The notes: a model not told the origin generated them from the sequence alone. 64,000 bases of DNA from an uncultured Clostridium sp. (GCA_900551615.1 URWN01000001.1:1-64000); one strand, 5' to 3'; counted from the stretch's first letter, positions 9,073-19,550 are shown. A program made the numbers and translations.

Positions 9073-9267
9073 TAAAAAAAAGGAGGGATATTTAGTATAA
9101 TTAAATTGTATATTGTGAATAGAAATATTGATTAGATATTAAGACTGATATCGCATACTCCGACGGCAAGGAGTTTGTTTATTATACTCATAACGGCTAG
9201 AATTACTAGAGTTGCAAGAGATTGTGACTCTTATATTTTGGCTCGAAGTTGCCTACATAAATGATAT

Positions 9268-9285
9268 TGGGCACGTTATGGGCAC
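9268..9285. repeat. Paired direct repeat TGGGCAC, 11-bp period
   Basis: TGGGCAC, 4 bp, TGGGCAC. The same geometry (two copies, 11 bp apart, beginning near TTGG) is found at 25169 and 33426. It resembles arm-type binding sites of tyrosine recombinases next to attachment sites. Function is inferred only. Confidence 0.45.
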
Positions 9286-9512
9286 AAATATATATAAAAA
9301 GGTTTTTTAGTAAAGCTTATAATTTTAGATATTTATAGAATATTTGATTAAAAATTCTAAAAAACACAAATAGGTTCTGACTACAAATTAAAAAATCATA
9401 CGGTGATATTCTGATAAAAGTATTTATAAATAAAAGAAAAGTGCCAATTAAAAAACTTTAAGTTGTACATAGGTAAGGAGTAAGACACAAAAAATACATA
9501 AATGAATGAAAG

Positions 9513-9554
9513 GCGAATGGAGGCACAAGATGGTAATCTTGTGCCTTCATTCGC
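9513..9554. repeat. Near-perfect 18-bp hairpin upstream of the first island gene
   Basis: 9513-9530 pairs with 9537-9554 (17 of 18) around a 6-nt loop; arms start GCGAATG and end CACAAGA. No T run follows on either strand, so it is not an ordinary terminator. It lies 55 bp before the replication-relaxation-like gene and could be a protein binding site or RNA control element. Confidence 0.6.
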
Positions 9555-9609
9555 ATAGAAGAAAGCAGGAAGATAGGTAAAGATGATAAAAGGTAGGGAG
9601 GTGATTTAA

Positions 9610-10560
9610 GTGGAAAAAGAAAAGAGAGTATGTTTAAGAGATAGAGATATAGAATTAATATTGTTCTTAGCTGAATATGGAAGTATTACAAATGAAAATG
9701 TAAAACTATTATATCAATCAGAATATTATTACAAAAATAGATTAGCAAGTTTAGCTAAAGGTGATATGATTGAACGATTATATGGAAAAGTAGTGTTGAG
9801 TAGAAAAGGAAAACATTATTTAAATCAAATTGGAATAGGATATCGAAATATCAACAGAAATGAAAATTATAAAAAAAGAATGGAACGAATTAGTGATATT
9901 GCTTGTAAAGTAAAAAGTTGTGGATGGTATTTTGAACCTAGTTGGAAGTGTGATGTTAATACTTATACCCAAAAAGGTAATCGATATGTAGGCGTTATGT
10001 CTAGAGAAGAGAAAAAATGGAATGAAAGTCTTGATGATTTTTATAAAAGATCTTATATTGTTTATTTTCTTCATAAGAGTATTACACCAAGAGAATTAAA
10101 GTACATAGATAAGGAGATGAATAGAAATAAAAGTAAATTTCATGGATTGATTATTTTTACAGAAGATAATACATATTTGTATAAACCTAAATTTAATGAT
10201 ATCAGATATGAAGAATCTTATATTGTTCCATATAATAAAGAAACATGGAAAGTTTTTAGCATTATTAAGGATGAAAATTTTATGAATGATAGATTGCATG
10301 ATATTTTTGGGGATAAATTAGTATCTCTAAAATATAAGAGTTTTTTTGATAATTATTATATTAAGGAAAATAATGTTTATACTTATATTTTTTATATGCC
10401 TTTTGCGAATTTTTATCTTATGGATTATATTAATTTTTTATCATCTGATAATTTGACTTAAGATGCGAAAGTTAAGGTTGTTTGTTTGAATTGTTGTGTT
10501 GATTATGTTAGGAAATATTTGGATGAAAAGGTGGAAGTTACTTGTATTAGCGTTGATTAG
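9610..10560 (+). pseudogene. Replication-relaxation-like winged-helix protein with in-frame stop
   Basis: Starts at GTG after GGGAGGTGA. The first 283 codons end at TAA (10459-10461). The same frame then runs on without a break for 32 more sensible codons to TAG at 10560, including VVCLNCCVDYVRKYLDE, so the stop looks like a nonsense mutation. Residues 8-75 form a winged helix (LRDRDIELILFLAEYGSI, then a KGDMIERLYGK wing). This resembles the replication-relaxation family found on plasmids and integrative elements. The truncated 283-aa product might still be made. It lies upstream of the type I restriction genes and supports a mobile origin for the island. Confidence 0.55.
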
Positions 10561-10600
10561 ATAAATTTCGATAAAATACTTGAAAATATTGGAAGTTTTG

Positions 10601-10629
10601 TTGAGAAAAATAAAAGATTATGATAAAAT
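10601..10629 (+). promoter_or_regulatory. Probable promoter of the hsd operon
   Basis: -35 TTGAGA (10601-10606), 17-bp spacer, -10 TAAAAT (10624-10629), 37 bp before the hsdM ATG, which is preceded by AAGGAG. Confidence 0.6.
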
Positions 10630-10666
10630 AACGTTAAATTATAAAATTTAAAATTAAGGAGCCATT

Positions 10667-12166
10667 ATGAAAGAAGAAGATTTAAAAGATTTAGAAAAAA
10701 GACTATGGGAAGCAGCAGATAAAATGAGAGGCGCTGTTCCTGTATCTAGTTATAAATTTATAGTATTAGGACTAATATTTTTAAAATATATATCAGATTC
10801 ATTTGAAGAAAAATATCAAGAATTGGTAGAAGAAGGTTATGGACTGGAAGAAGATAGAGATGCTTATGAAATGGATCATATATTCTATGTACCACCAAAA
10901 GCTAGATGGGAATATCTAAATGCCCATTCAAAAGATAGTAATATTGGACAAATAATAGATGAAGCACTAGAAGAAATAGAAAAGGAAAATCCTAGTTTAA
11001 AAGGTGTTTTAATAAAACAATATAATAGTCCAGATTATAAGAATGTAAATTTAGGTGAACTAATTGATATATTTACAAACATAAGAATTGGAAGTAAAGA
11101 AGCTCAAGACAAAGATATACTAGGAAGAATCTATGAATACTTTTTAGGACAATTTGCATCTAATGAACTACAAAAAGGTGGAGAATTCTATACACCAGCT
11201 TGTTTAGTTAGAACAATGGTTGAGATATTAGAACCATACCAAGGTAGGGTATATGACCCGGCTTGTGGATCTGGTGGCATGTTTGTACAAAGTTTAAAAT
11301 TTATACAAAGACATCAAGGAAATATAGATAATTTAAGTATATATGGACAAGAGAAAAATCCAACAACCTGGAAACTAGCAAAAATGAACTTGGCAATCAG
11401 AAGTATAGATGGTAACTTAGGCAAATTTGCAGATGATACATTCCATAATGATTTACACAAAGATTTAAAAGCAGACTTTGTTTTAGCAAATCCACCATTT
11501 AACATTTCAGATTGGGGACAAGAAAAATTATTAGATGATCCAAGATGGAAATATGGAATACCACCAAAAGGAAATGCAAACTTTGCTTGGGTAGAACACA
11601 TGGTATCTAAATTGTCAATGAATGGTAAAGCAGCAATAATACTTGCTAATGGTTCTTTATCAGCTGGAGGACAAGAAGAGGAAATTAGAAAGAATCTTAT
11701 AGAAGCAGATTTAGTTGACTGTATATTATCGATGCCATCAAACTTATTCTATACAGTAACAATACCTTGTAGTATTTGGATACTTAATAGAAATAAAAAG
11801 CAAAAAGGTAAAACATTATTCATTGATTGTAGAAATTTAGGTACAATGGTTACAAGAAAACTAAGAGAGTTAGATGAGACAGACATCATGAAAATTGCAG
11901 GTACATATCATCAGTTCCAAAATAATGAAGAATATGAAGATGTAGCAGGATTCTGTAAAGCAACCACAACAGAAGAAATTAAGGAGAATAACTATGTATT
12001 AACACCAGGTAGATATGTTGGAACAGAAGAACAAGAAGATGATGGAATATCATTCGAAGAAAAAATGAAAACTTTAACAACAGAATTGAAAGCTCAATTT
12101 GAGGAATCTCACAAGTTGGAAGAAGAAATAAAGAAGAACTTGGAGGCTATTGGGTATGATTGTTAG
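10667..12166 (+). CDS. hsdM: Type I restriction-modification system, methylation subunit HsdM
   Basis: 499 aa, normal length. Residues 5-140 form the helical HsdM N-terminal domain. The methyltransferase core carries the SAM motif DPACGSGGMF at about 194-203 and the adenine-methylase catalytic motif NPPFN at about 274-278. It methylates adenine at N6 in the sequence chosen by HsdS, working as an M2S complex, and is also needed for restriction. The gene opens an operon hsdM-hsdS-unknown-hsdR, overlapping hsdS by 11 nt. All key residues are present, so the protein should be active. Confidence 0.96.
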   Translation: MKEEDLKDLEKRLWEAADKMRGAVPVSSYKFIVLGLIFLKYISDSFEEKYQELVEEGYGLEEDRDAYEMDHIFYVPPKARWEYLNAHSKDSNIGQIIDEALEEIEKENPSLKGVLIKQYNSPDYKNVNLGELIDIFTNIRIGSKEAQDKDILGRIYEYFLGQFASNELQKGGEFYTPACLVRTMVEILEPYQGRVYDPACGSGGMFVQSLKFIQRHQGNIDNLSIYGQEKNPTTWKLAKMNLAIRSIDGNLGKFADDTFHNDLHKDLKADFVLANPPFNISDWGQEKLLDDPRWKYGIPPKGNANFAWVEHMVSKLSMNGKAAIILANGSLSAGGQEEEIRKNLIEADLVDCILSMPSNLFYTVTIPCSIWILNRNKKQKGKTLFIDCRNLGTMVTRKLRELDETDIMKIAGTYHQFQNNEEYEDVAGFCKATTTEEIKENNYVLTPGRYVGTEEQEDDGISFEEKMKTLTTELKAQFEESHKLEEEIKKNLEAIGYDC

Positions 12167-13367
12167 ATTAAAAGATGCTATAAAAAGTGTAAGTACAGGA
12201 GCAGATGCTATACAAAGAGCTCCTATTGTTGAGTATGATACTGGAGTGAAATGCCTAAGAATAGGGGATATTTCGAATAAAAGAAAATATACTGACTGGG
12301 GATTTTCAAAGGTAAATGAAGATAATTACAGAAAATATAAGTTAAAAAAAGGTGATATTATTGTTGCTAGAACAGGAAGCACAGTAGGGATTAATAAATA
12401 CATACAAAAAGATTATAATGCAGTATATAATAATGGACTAATTAGATTAGAAGTTGATGAATTGAAGTATGATAGAAAATTTATTTATTATATTATGCAA
12501 ACACAAAGCTTTAAAAATTATATAAATGGAATTGCATTTGGAACAACAGGACAACCTAATATTCAAATTAATGATTTATTAAATTTTAAATTTAATTATT
12601 TACCTCTTGAGTTACAACACAAAATTGTAAAGGTAATTGATAGCTTGAATAAAAAAATAGAATTAAATAATCAAATAAATGATAATTTGTTTGAAATTTC
12701 AAGAATGGATTTTGAAAAATTATATCAAAATAATAAATTGTGGAATGAGTGTAGAATAGATGATTTAAACTTATATATTTCAGATTATGTAGCAAATGGT
12801 AGCTTTAAAAGTTTATCAGAAAATGTAAGGTTATATGATGAAAAAGAATATGCATTATTTATAAGAAATACTGATTTAAAAGTAAACTTTACGCAAGAAA
12901 GAAAATATGTTGATAAACATTCATATGATTTTCTAAAAAAATCTCAGCTATTTGGTAGAGAATTAATAATATCAAATGTAGGAGATGTGGGAAGCATTTT
13001 CTTATGTCCAAGCTATAAATTTCCAATGTCCTTGGGAAATAATGTTATAATGGTTGACTCAAAGAATTTAGAAATAAATTACAACTATTATTTATATTAT
13101 TTTTTTAAAAGTAATCAAGGACAGCACTTAATAGATGGTATTACAGGAGGTTCAGCGCAACCTAAATTTAATAAAACAGATTTTAGAACTTCTAGAATTA
13201 GAATTCCATCAAAAGATGAATTAGAAGCATTTAATAAAAAAGTTATACCAATTTATAACAAAATAGAATTAAATATATTTGAAAATGAAACATTAGCACA
13301 ATTACGAGACACACTATTACCAAAGCTAATGAATGACAAAATAGACTTAGATAATATAGAAAATTAG
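12156..13367 (+). CDS. hsdS: Type I restriction-modification system, specificity subunit HsdS
   Basis: 403 aa from the ATG at 12156, which sits 9 nt after GGAGG; an in-frame TTG at 12150 is too close to that site. Two target-recognition domains (about residues 1-150 and 200-350) are each followed by a conserved helix, as in HsdS proteins. The first ends GQPNIQINDLLNFKFNYLPL, the second SAQPKFNKTDFRTSRIRIP. It determines the bipartite DNA site that the complex methylates and cuts; the site cannot be read from sequence. Its start lies within the end of hsdM, implying translational coupling. Confidence 0.93.
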   Translation: MIVRLKDAIKSVSTGADAIQRAPIVEYDTGVKCLRIGDISNKRKYTDWGFSKVNEDNYRKYKLKKGDIIVARTGSTVGINKYIQKDYNAVYNNGLIRLEVDELKYDRKFIYYIMQTQSFKNYINGIAFGTTGQPNIQINDLLNFKFNYLPLELQHKIVKVIDSLNKKIELNNQINDNLFEISRMDFEKLYQNNKLWNECRIDDLNLYISDYVANGSFKSLSENVRLYDEKEYALFIRNTDLKVNFTQERKYVDKHSYDFLKKSQLFGRELIISNVGDVGSIFLCPSYKFPMSLGNNVIMVDSKNLEINYNYYLYYFFKSNQGQHLIDGITGGSAQPKFNKTDFRTSRIRIPSKDELEAFNKKVIPIYNKIELNIFENETLAQLRDTLLPKLMNDKIDLDNIEN

Positions 13368-13412
13368 TCATACAAATAACTATTTATTTGGACAATAATA
13401 AGGGAGAAAAAT

Positions 13413-14228
13413 ATGAAAAGTATTTTTGAAATTGAAAATAGACTAGATATACCAAAAGAATTCTCAAAATTAGTTGATATATTTCAAGAAGACTCAAATG
13501 CAGCAATATATGAAGAAAAATATCATTCAAGGACATATGGAACTTTTATTTCTGCTATAAGCAAAACAGTATTTTTGGAGTGGAAATATAGAGATACATT
13601 TTTAGATGCTTATGAATATCTAGAACACATAGGAATTAATATAGAGGCAATTGATTATTTAAAGTATCATATAAACAAGGAACAATTTTTATATTATTTA
13701 GAATTTATACTAAATATGGTTTTATTAATTGATGATGCAAATAAAAGACAAATAGAGTTATTACCTATGACAATTGCTGCAATCGAAAATATTCCAAAAA
13801 TATTAGAAAAGATGAATTATAAAATAAAAGAATTAGATGATAAAATTATAATAACTAAAAGAAATGCGGATATTGACTCTATACTAGAAACGGTACCAAA
13901 AGATATAGCTGTTACATTACTAGAATATAACGATTTTAGAATTCAAGATGATATCAAAGTGAAACAAAAAATATTAAAAAACATGGATTTATATATTGAA
14001 AAAAATATTAATATTAAATCTTTTGATAAAGAACTTGATAATGCTATAGGGACAATTGTAAACAAGATGGGAGTAAATCATCCTATTAAAGAAGAACCAT
14101 ATAAATTATTTACAGATGAACAACTAATAAAATGGTATGATAAGTGTTTTCTTATGATGATTCATGCAATAAGAACAGTTGAAGTTAATAAGATAAAAGA
14201 AGAAAGAAAAAAATTAATTCAAAAATAA
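13413..14228 (+). CDS. Unknown protein encoded inside the type I restriction operon
   Basis: 271 aa, not recognised. It is predicted to be mostly helical and soluble, with no membrane segment or metal motif. Noticeable segments are KTVFLEWKYRDTFLDAYEYL at about residues 51-70 and a C-terminal NKMGVNHPIKEEPYKLF followed by WYDKCFLMMIHAIRTVEVNK. It has its own ribosome site (AGGGAG) and lies between hsdS and hsdR with 45-nt and 21-nt gaps, so it is co-expressed with the restriction enzyme. A regulator or an embedded second defence factor are both possible. No function is assigned. Confidence 0.75.
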   Translation: MKSIFEIENRLDIPKEFSKLVDIFQEDSNAAIYEEKYHSRTYGTFISAISKTVFLEWKYRDTFLDAYEYLEHIGINIEAIDYLKYHINKEQFLYYLEFILNMVLLIDDANKRQIELLPMTIAAIENIPKILEKMNYKIKELDDKIIITKRNADIDSILETVPKDIAVTLLEYNDFRIQDDIKVKQKILKNMDLYIEKNINIKSFDKELDNAIGTIVNKMGVNHPIKEEPYKLFTDEQLIKWYDKCFLMMIHAIRTVEVNKIKEERKKLIQK

Positions 14229-14249
14229 ATATAATTTAGGGGGCAAATT

Positions 14250-17200
14250 ATGTTTGATGAAGAAACACTAGAAAAAGTAACAATGGAAATTTTACAGAAT
14301 TTAGAATATAAATGTATAAATGGATATGAGATGCAAAGAACCGACTATTCAAAAGTATTGTTAGAAGAAGACTTAGTTCAAGCAATAGAAAAAATAAATA
14401 AAGGTATTAAAAATGAACAAGTCCAAGAAGCAGTGAGATTAATTAGAAATTTAGACCACAATAATACAATACTAAACAATAAACAATTCACAAAGTATTT
14501 GTTAGATGGAATTGCTGTGCCTGTTCAAGAAAATGGAGAAACTAAATACAAAACAGTCAAAATACTTGATTTTAATAATATTAATAACAATATATTCAAA
14601 GCAATAAACCAATACACAATCATTGAACATAGTGAAAAAAGACCAGACATAATTATATTTATAAATGGTATGCCTTTAGTTGTTGTTGAACTAAAATCAA
14701 CAGTAAGAGAAGATGTTAAGTTAATAGATGGATATAATCAATTAAAAGGTTATCAAGAAGTACATATACCATCACTATTCTATTATAACCAGTTTATGAT
14801 TGTAAGTGATGGAGTACAAGCAAGAGCAGGAACTATCACCAGTCCATGGAGTAGATTTTCGGAATGGAAAAAGGTTGAAGATACAGATGAAGTATTAGAG
14901 AATATGCCTACCCATAAAACTCTATTCAATGGAATGCTTAGAAAAGATAGATTATTAGATATTATAAGTAATTTTATATTATGGAGTGAAGATAGTAAAA
15001 TTTTATCAGCATATCATCAATATTTTGGAGTTAAGAAAGCTATAGCCAGTACAGAAAATGCAATAGATAACAAAACGGGAAAAGCTGGATTACTTTGGCA
15101 TACACAAGGAAGTGGAAAGAGCTTTTCAATGGTATTTTATGCTGGGAATATGATAAAAGTATTAAATAATCCAAGTATAGTAGTTGTAACAGATAGAAAT
15201 GACTTAGATAATCAGTTATTTACAACATTTGCAAAATGTTCAGAATATCTAAAACAAGAACCAGTACAAATTGAAAATAGACAGGATTTAAATGAAAAAT
15301 TAGAAGGAAGAAAATCAGGTGGAATATTCTTTACCACATTACAAAAATTTGAAGAAGAAACAGGAGTATTTAGCAAAAGAGATGATATTTTAGTTTTAGT
15401 AGATGAAGCACATAGAAGCCATTATGGATTAGATGCAACAATAAAATTTGATAAAACTAAAATGGAAGCATATAAAAAATATGGAACAGCTAAGTATTTG
15501 CATGATGCTTTCCCAAATGCAACATATATTGGATTTACAGGAACGCCTGTTGAAACAAAAGACAGGTCAACAACAAATGTATTTGGAAATATAATAGATA
15601 CTTATGATATGACACAAGCAATTATGGATGGTGCAACGGTGCCAATTATGTATGAATCAAGAATGGCAAGAGTTGGATTAAATCAAAAGATATTAGATGA
15701 GATAGATGATTACTATAATATGCTTGAAACAGAAGAAGGTATTGATGACTATAAAATAGCAGAGTCTAAAAAAGCAATGGCTACAATGAAACAAATAATA
15801 GAAGATCCAGATAGACTAGAATTGATAGTAAAAGATATTATAAAACATTATGAGGAAATAGAAACAAGTGTGGCTAATAAAGTAATGGTCGTAGCTTATT
15901 CAAGACAATCTGCATTTACAATGTATAATAAATTCTTAGAACTAAGACCAGAATGGAAAAATAAAGTTAATATGATAATAACATCTAATAATAAAGATGA
16001 TGAAGAAATGCAAAAAGCAATAGGTTCTAAGAAAGATAAGAAGCAATTAGAAGTAGATTTTAAAGATATGGAGTCTAGCTTCAAAATTGCAATAGTTGTA
16101 GATATGTGGTTAACGGGATTTGACGTGCCTGGACTTGGAACAATGTATATGGACAAACCTATGAAAGCTCATAATTTAATGCAAGCAATTGCAAGAGTTA
16201 ACAGAGTTTATAAAGATAAAACTGGTGGTTTAATTGTTGATTACATAGGACTAAAAAGATGGTTGCTAGATGCATTAAAAACATATACAAAGAGAGACCA
16301 AGGAAAGATTGTTGATAATAGTGAATTAGTAAAAGTTTTAATGGATAAAGTAGAATTAATAAGAGATTTATTTAAAGGATTTTACTATGGACATTTTGCT
16401 ACAACAACAGATAGTGATAAATATGAAATTATTATGGCTGGAGCTAACTGGATGCTAAAAACAGAAGAAATTAGAAAAGCATTTATGAGATACAGTTATG
16501 ATATAAAAAGTTTATATTCATTATGTACAGGGGAATTATCACAAGAAATTAAAGATGAGATATTGTTCTTCATATCAGTTAGGTCATTTATTTCAAAGTT
16601 ATCAGGAGATAAAATAGATGTAAAAGAAATAAATGATAAAGTGGCAAAAATGTTGGAAAGAGCTATCCAAGATGATGAAATGTTACAAATTGGAGAGGTA
16701 CATAATAGTAATAGATTAGCAATATTAAGTGACGAAATATTAAATAAACTTGCTAAAATGCAAAAGAAAAATATAGCAGTAGAAGTATTAAATAGAGCAT
16801 TAAAAGAATATGTAGAACAAGTTGGAAAAGAAAATGTTGTTTTAATGGAAAAATTCTCAACTAAATTCCAAAAAATAGTAGCATCATATAATGAAAGAAC
16901 TAGTGTAGAGGATATAGAAAAAATAATACAAGAAATGATAAATTTAAAAAATGAAATTGAACAGGAATTGAAAGCAGGAAATGAATATAATCTATCAACA
17001 GAAGAAAAAGCATTTTTTGATGCATTAGGAGATGACCCAGAAGTCAAGGAATTAATGAAGAATGAAACTTTAGTGCAAATTGCTAAAGAATTAGTTGAAA
17101 CAGTGAATCAAAATATGACAATTGATTGGGATATTAGAAAAGATGCAAGAGCTAGAATGAGAATTGAAATAAAGAAATTGCTAATAAAATATAATTATCC

Positions 17201-17276
17201 ACCAAACAAAAGTGAAAAAGCAGTACAAACTGTTATAAGACAAGCAGAGCTTAAATGTAAGGGAATGATGGAATAA
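14250..17276 (+). CDS. hsdR: Type I restriction-modification system, endonuclease subunit HsdR
   Basis: 1008 aa, the usual size. The N-terminal PD-(D/E)xK nuclease is visible as RPDIIIFINGMPLVVVELKS (about residues 131-150). The helicase core follows: Walker A WHTQGSGKS (about 283-291), DEAHRSHYG (about 384-392), FTGTPVE (about 429-435) and GFDVPGLGTMYMDKP (about 619-633, motif V region). It moves DNA using ATP and cuts at a distance from unmodified sites as part of R2M2S. The C-terminal 300 residues are helical and bind HsdM. All catalytic motifs look intact. Confidence 0.96.
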   Translation: MFDEETLEKVTMEILQNLEYKCINGYEMQRTDYSKVLLEEDLVQAIEKINKGIKNEQVQEAVRLIRNLDHNNTILNNKQFTKYLLDGIAVPVQENGETKYKTVKILDFNNINNNIFKAINQYTIIEHSEKRPDIIIFINGMPLVVVELKSTVREDVKLIDGYNQLKGYQEVHIPSLFYYNQFMIVSDGVQARAGTITSPWSRFSEWKKVEDTDEVLENMPTHKTLFNGMLRKDRLLDIISNFILWSEDSKILSAYHQYFGVKKAIASTENAIDNKTGKAGLLWHTQGSGKSFSMVFYAGNMIKVLNNPSIVVVTDRNDLDNQLFTTFAKCSEYLKQEPVQIENRQDLNEKLEGRKSGGIFFTTLQKFEEETGVFSKRDDILVLVDEAHRSHYGLDATIKFDKTKMEAYKKYGTAKYLHDAFPNATYIGFTGTPVETKDRSTTNVFGNIIDTYDMTQAIMDGATVPIMYESRMARVGLNQKILDEIDDYYNMLETEEGIDDYKIAESKKAMATMKQIIEDPDRLELIVKDIIKHYEEIETSVANKVMVVAYSRQSAFTMYNKFLELRPEWKNKVNMIITSNNKDDEEMQKAIGSKKDKKQLEVDFKDMESSFKIAIVVDMWLTGFDVPGLGTMYMDKPMKAHNLMQAIARVNRVYKDKTGGLIVDYIGLKRWLLDALKTYTKRDQGKIVDNSELVKVLMDKVELIRDLFKGFYYGHFATTTDSDKYEIIMAGANWMLKTEEIRKAFMRYSYDIKSLYSLCTGELSQEIKDEILFFISVRSFISKLSGDKIDVKEINDKVAKMLERAIQDDEMLQIGEVHNSNRLAILSDEILNKLAKMQKKNIAVEVLNRALKEYVEQVGKENVVLMEKFSTKFQKIVASYNERTSVEDIEKIIQEMINLKNEIEQELKAGNEYNLSTEEKAFFDALGDDPEVKELMKNETLVQIAKELVETVNQNMTIDWDIRKDARARMRIEIKKLLIKYNYPPNKSEKAVQTVIRQAELKCKGMME

Positions 17277-17302
17277 AATTTAAATGAAGGAGAAGAAAAT
17301 AA

Positions 17303-19456
17303 ATGAAAGCAAAAGAGTCAAAATTAGATGATTTATTGTCAAATGTCGATACAAAATTTACTGTCCCAATATTTCAAAGAAAATATAGTTGGGATGAAGA
17401 ACAATGTCATACATTATGGAAGGATTTGCAGAAATTAGGGGAGACATCTTTAAATTCAGGGCACTTTATTGGTTCTATTGTATGTTATCAATTAAACGAT
17501 ATTGATATGCCTGGTGTAATAAAAGAAAAAATATTAATAGATGGACAACAAAGACTAACGACTCTTTCTATATTGATGATTGCATTGTCTAGAGCGTATG
17601 AAAAATTAGGAGAGAGAACAGCTGCTGATGACATAAAAAATAGATTTATTTTTAATAATAGATATCAGGGAGAAGATAGATTTAAATTAGTACCAACAGC
17701 AGATGATAAGGAGACATATTTCTACATAGCCAAAGGATTAGAAAGCGAATTGATACATCCTTCTGAACAACTTTTAAATAATTTCAATTACTTTGTAGAT
17801 TTATTACCTAATACAGTTGAAGAATTAAATAAAATATATATGGCTATTATTAAATTAGATATTGTTTATGTTGTTTTAACAAAAAATCAGGACAACCCTC
17901 AAATAATATTTGAGAGCATGAATTCAACAGGAAAAGGATTAAGTCAAGGTGATTTATTAAGAAATTATCTATTATTAGATTTAGATACTAAAGTTCAAAA
18001 AAATTTATATGAAAGTTACTGGAGACCAATAGAGCAAGACTTTGGACAACAGGGATATGTAGAAAGATTTGATTTCTTTTTGAGAGATTACCTAATTATG
18101 ATAGAAAAGAAAAATAATATTAGACTTGATCGTGCTTATGAAGAATTTAAAAATTATTATGAAGAGAAAGATTTTTCAAAAGAAGAAATAATAAAAAGAT
18201 TAAGAAAGTATTCAAAATATTATTCTACTATATATAATTGTAAAGACAAAGATGCTGAAATTAATAATCTATGGAAACAACTGAAAATACAAAGAGCTGA
18301 TACAGTATATCCATTTTTAATGCAAGTATATAATGACTACGAAGAAAGTCAAAAAACTCATGAATTTGAACTTTCAAGAAAAGATTTTATAGATATAGTA
18401 AAGGCAATTATTTCGTATGTTTTTAGAAGGTATATATGTGAAATTCCATCAAATTCATTAAATAAAACATTTGCTATATTATATAATTCTGTAGATAAGA
18501 AAAATTATAGAGTAAGTGTATTAGCAACTTTAATGTTATTAGACTCATATAAAGTATTTCCTAATAATGAAGATTTCAAGAGAGCTTTTGCTACAAGAGA
18601 CATGTATAATACTAGACTGAAAAATTATATATTAGAACAACTTGAAAACTACAACCATCAAAATCCTATTTCAATTAACAATATTGATGTTTCAATAGAA
18701 CATATATTGCCAGAGACTCCAGTTTTAAAATCTTGGTGGCAAGAGGTATTAGGTGATGGATGGAAACAAAAACAAAATGAAAATATGCACAGGATAGGAA
18801 ATTTGACATTAACAAAACCAGTTTATAATTCTGAAATGAGAGATTACAGTTTTAAGAAAAAACTAGCTGTATCAGGAGGAATTAAAGATAGTCACTTTAT
18901 ATTAAGTAATTGGATTTTAGATTATGTAGATAATTATGAGAAAGAAAATAAAAAAGATGCAGAATGGAATATTAAACAAATTAATGATAGAAGTGATGAT
19001 TTGGCTGATTTAGCAGTAAAGATTTGGGAATATCCAAATTTAAGTGAGGAAGAAATAAAGCCATATAAGTTTTCTAATAAATATGAAAAAGTATCTTATG
19101 AAAATATAGATCATCTTCCAGAGATGAAGGAAAAAATACAAAAGGTATTTGATAGATTTGATAAAGATATAATGGAATTAGATGATAGAATTACTAAAGT
19201 AATTACAAAACATTATATAGCTTATAAATATGACTATTCAAATTTCGCTGAAATAATAGTGTACAAAAATTCTCTAAATATATTATTGGATTTACCAATT
19301 GAATTATTAAAAGATGATAAAAATATAGCTGAAAGTATTACAGTTGGTAGTTGGGGAACAGGAAATATTAGAATAAAAGTATGGGATGATTTAGATTATG
19401 ATTATAAATTAGATTTGATTAGACAATCGTTAGAGAACGAGAAAAATATAAATTAA
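17303..19456 (+). CDS. GmrSD-like DUF262/DUF1524 nuclease
   Basis: 717 aa. The DUF262 (GmrS-like, ParB-fold) part carries FQRKYSWDEEQ (about residues 24-34), DGQQRLTTLSIL (about 81-92) and FESMNSTGKGLSQGDLLRNY (about 203-222). The DUF1524 (GmrD-like) nuclease carries the HNH-type motif EHILPETP (about 466-473) and IGNLTLTKPVYNSEM (about 495-509). A DUF5655-like domain ends the protein (about 600-717). Proteins of this design are type IV, modification-dependent restriction enzymes that use NTP and cut modified phage DNA. It is 26 nt after hsdR with an AAGGAGA site and probably belongs to the same transcript. Confidence 0.88.
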   Translation: MKAKESKLDDLLSNVDTKFTVPIFQRKYSWDEEQCHTLWKDLQKLGETSLNSGHFIGSIVCYQLNDIDMPGVIKEKILIDGQQRLTTLSILMIALSRAYEKLGERTAADDIKNRFIFNNRYQGEDRFKLVPTADDKETYFYIAKGLESELIHPSEQLLNNFNYFVDLLPNTVEELNKIYMAIIKLDIVYVVLTKNQDNPQIIFESMNSTGKGLSQGDLLRNYLLLDLDTKVQKNLYESYWRPIEQDFGQQGYVERFDFFLRDYLIMIEKKNNIRLDRAYEEFKNYYEEKDFSKEEIIKRLRKYSKYYSTIYNCKDKDAEINNLWKQLKIQRADTVYPFLMQVYNDYEESQKTHEFELSRKDFIDIVKAIISYVFRRYICEIPSNSLNKTFAILYNSVDKKNYRVSVLATLMLLDSYKVFPNNEDFKRAFATRDMYNTRLKNYILEQLENYNHQNPISINNIDVSIEHILPETPVLKSWWQEVLGDGWKQKQNENMHRIGNLTLTKPVYNSEMRDYSFKKKLAVSGGIKDSHFILSNWILDYVDNYEKENKKDAEWNIKQINDRSDDLADLAVKIWEYPNLSEEEIKPYKFSNKYEKVSYENIDHLPEMKEKIQKVFDRFDKDIMELDDRITKVITKHYIAYKYDYSNFAEIIVYKNSLNILLDLPIELLKDDKNIAESITVGSWGTGNIRIKVWDDLDYDYKLDLIRQSLENEKNIN

Positions 19457-19550
19457 TACAAATGATAAGCAAGATAAATTATGTATATTGCATGATTATT
19501 TTGCTTATTATTATTTAATATTCAAAAATATAATTAATAGAGGAAATAAT

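Larger units (their letters stand above)
9073..9609. other. Gene-free left edge of the accessory island
   Basis: No convincing gene in 537 bp. It holds CTCATAAC at 9187-9194, the direct repeat TGGGCAC at 9268-9274 and 9279-9285 (11-bp period), and a strong hairpin at 9513-9554. Codon use changes from C-rich to T-rich wobble positions after this point. I read it as the left border of an integrated element; no recombinase remains. Confidence 0.4.

Noticed and set aside
9187..9232. tRNA 3' half at the left island edge
   Set aside because: CTCATAA is present, but the next 5+7+5 stem-loop is 22 nt away instead of 10, so tRNA geometry fails.
12150..12155. TTG start for hsdS
   Set aside because: Only 3 nt from GGAGG; the ATG at 12156 is properly spaced.
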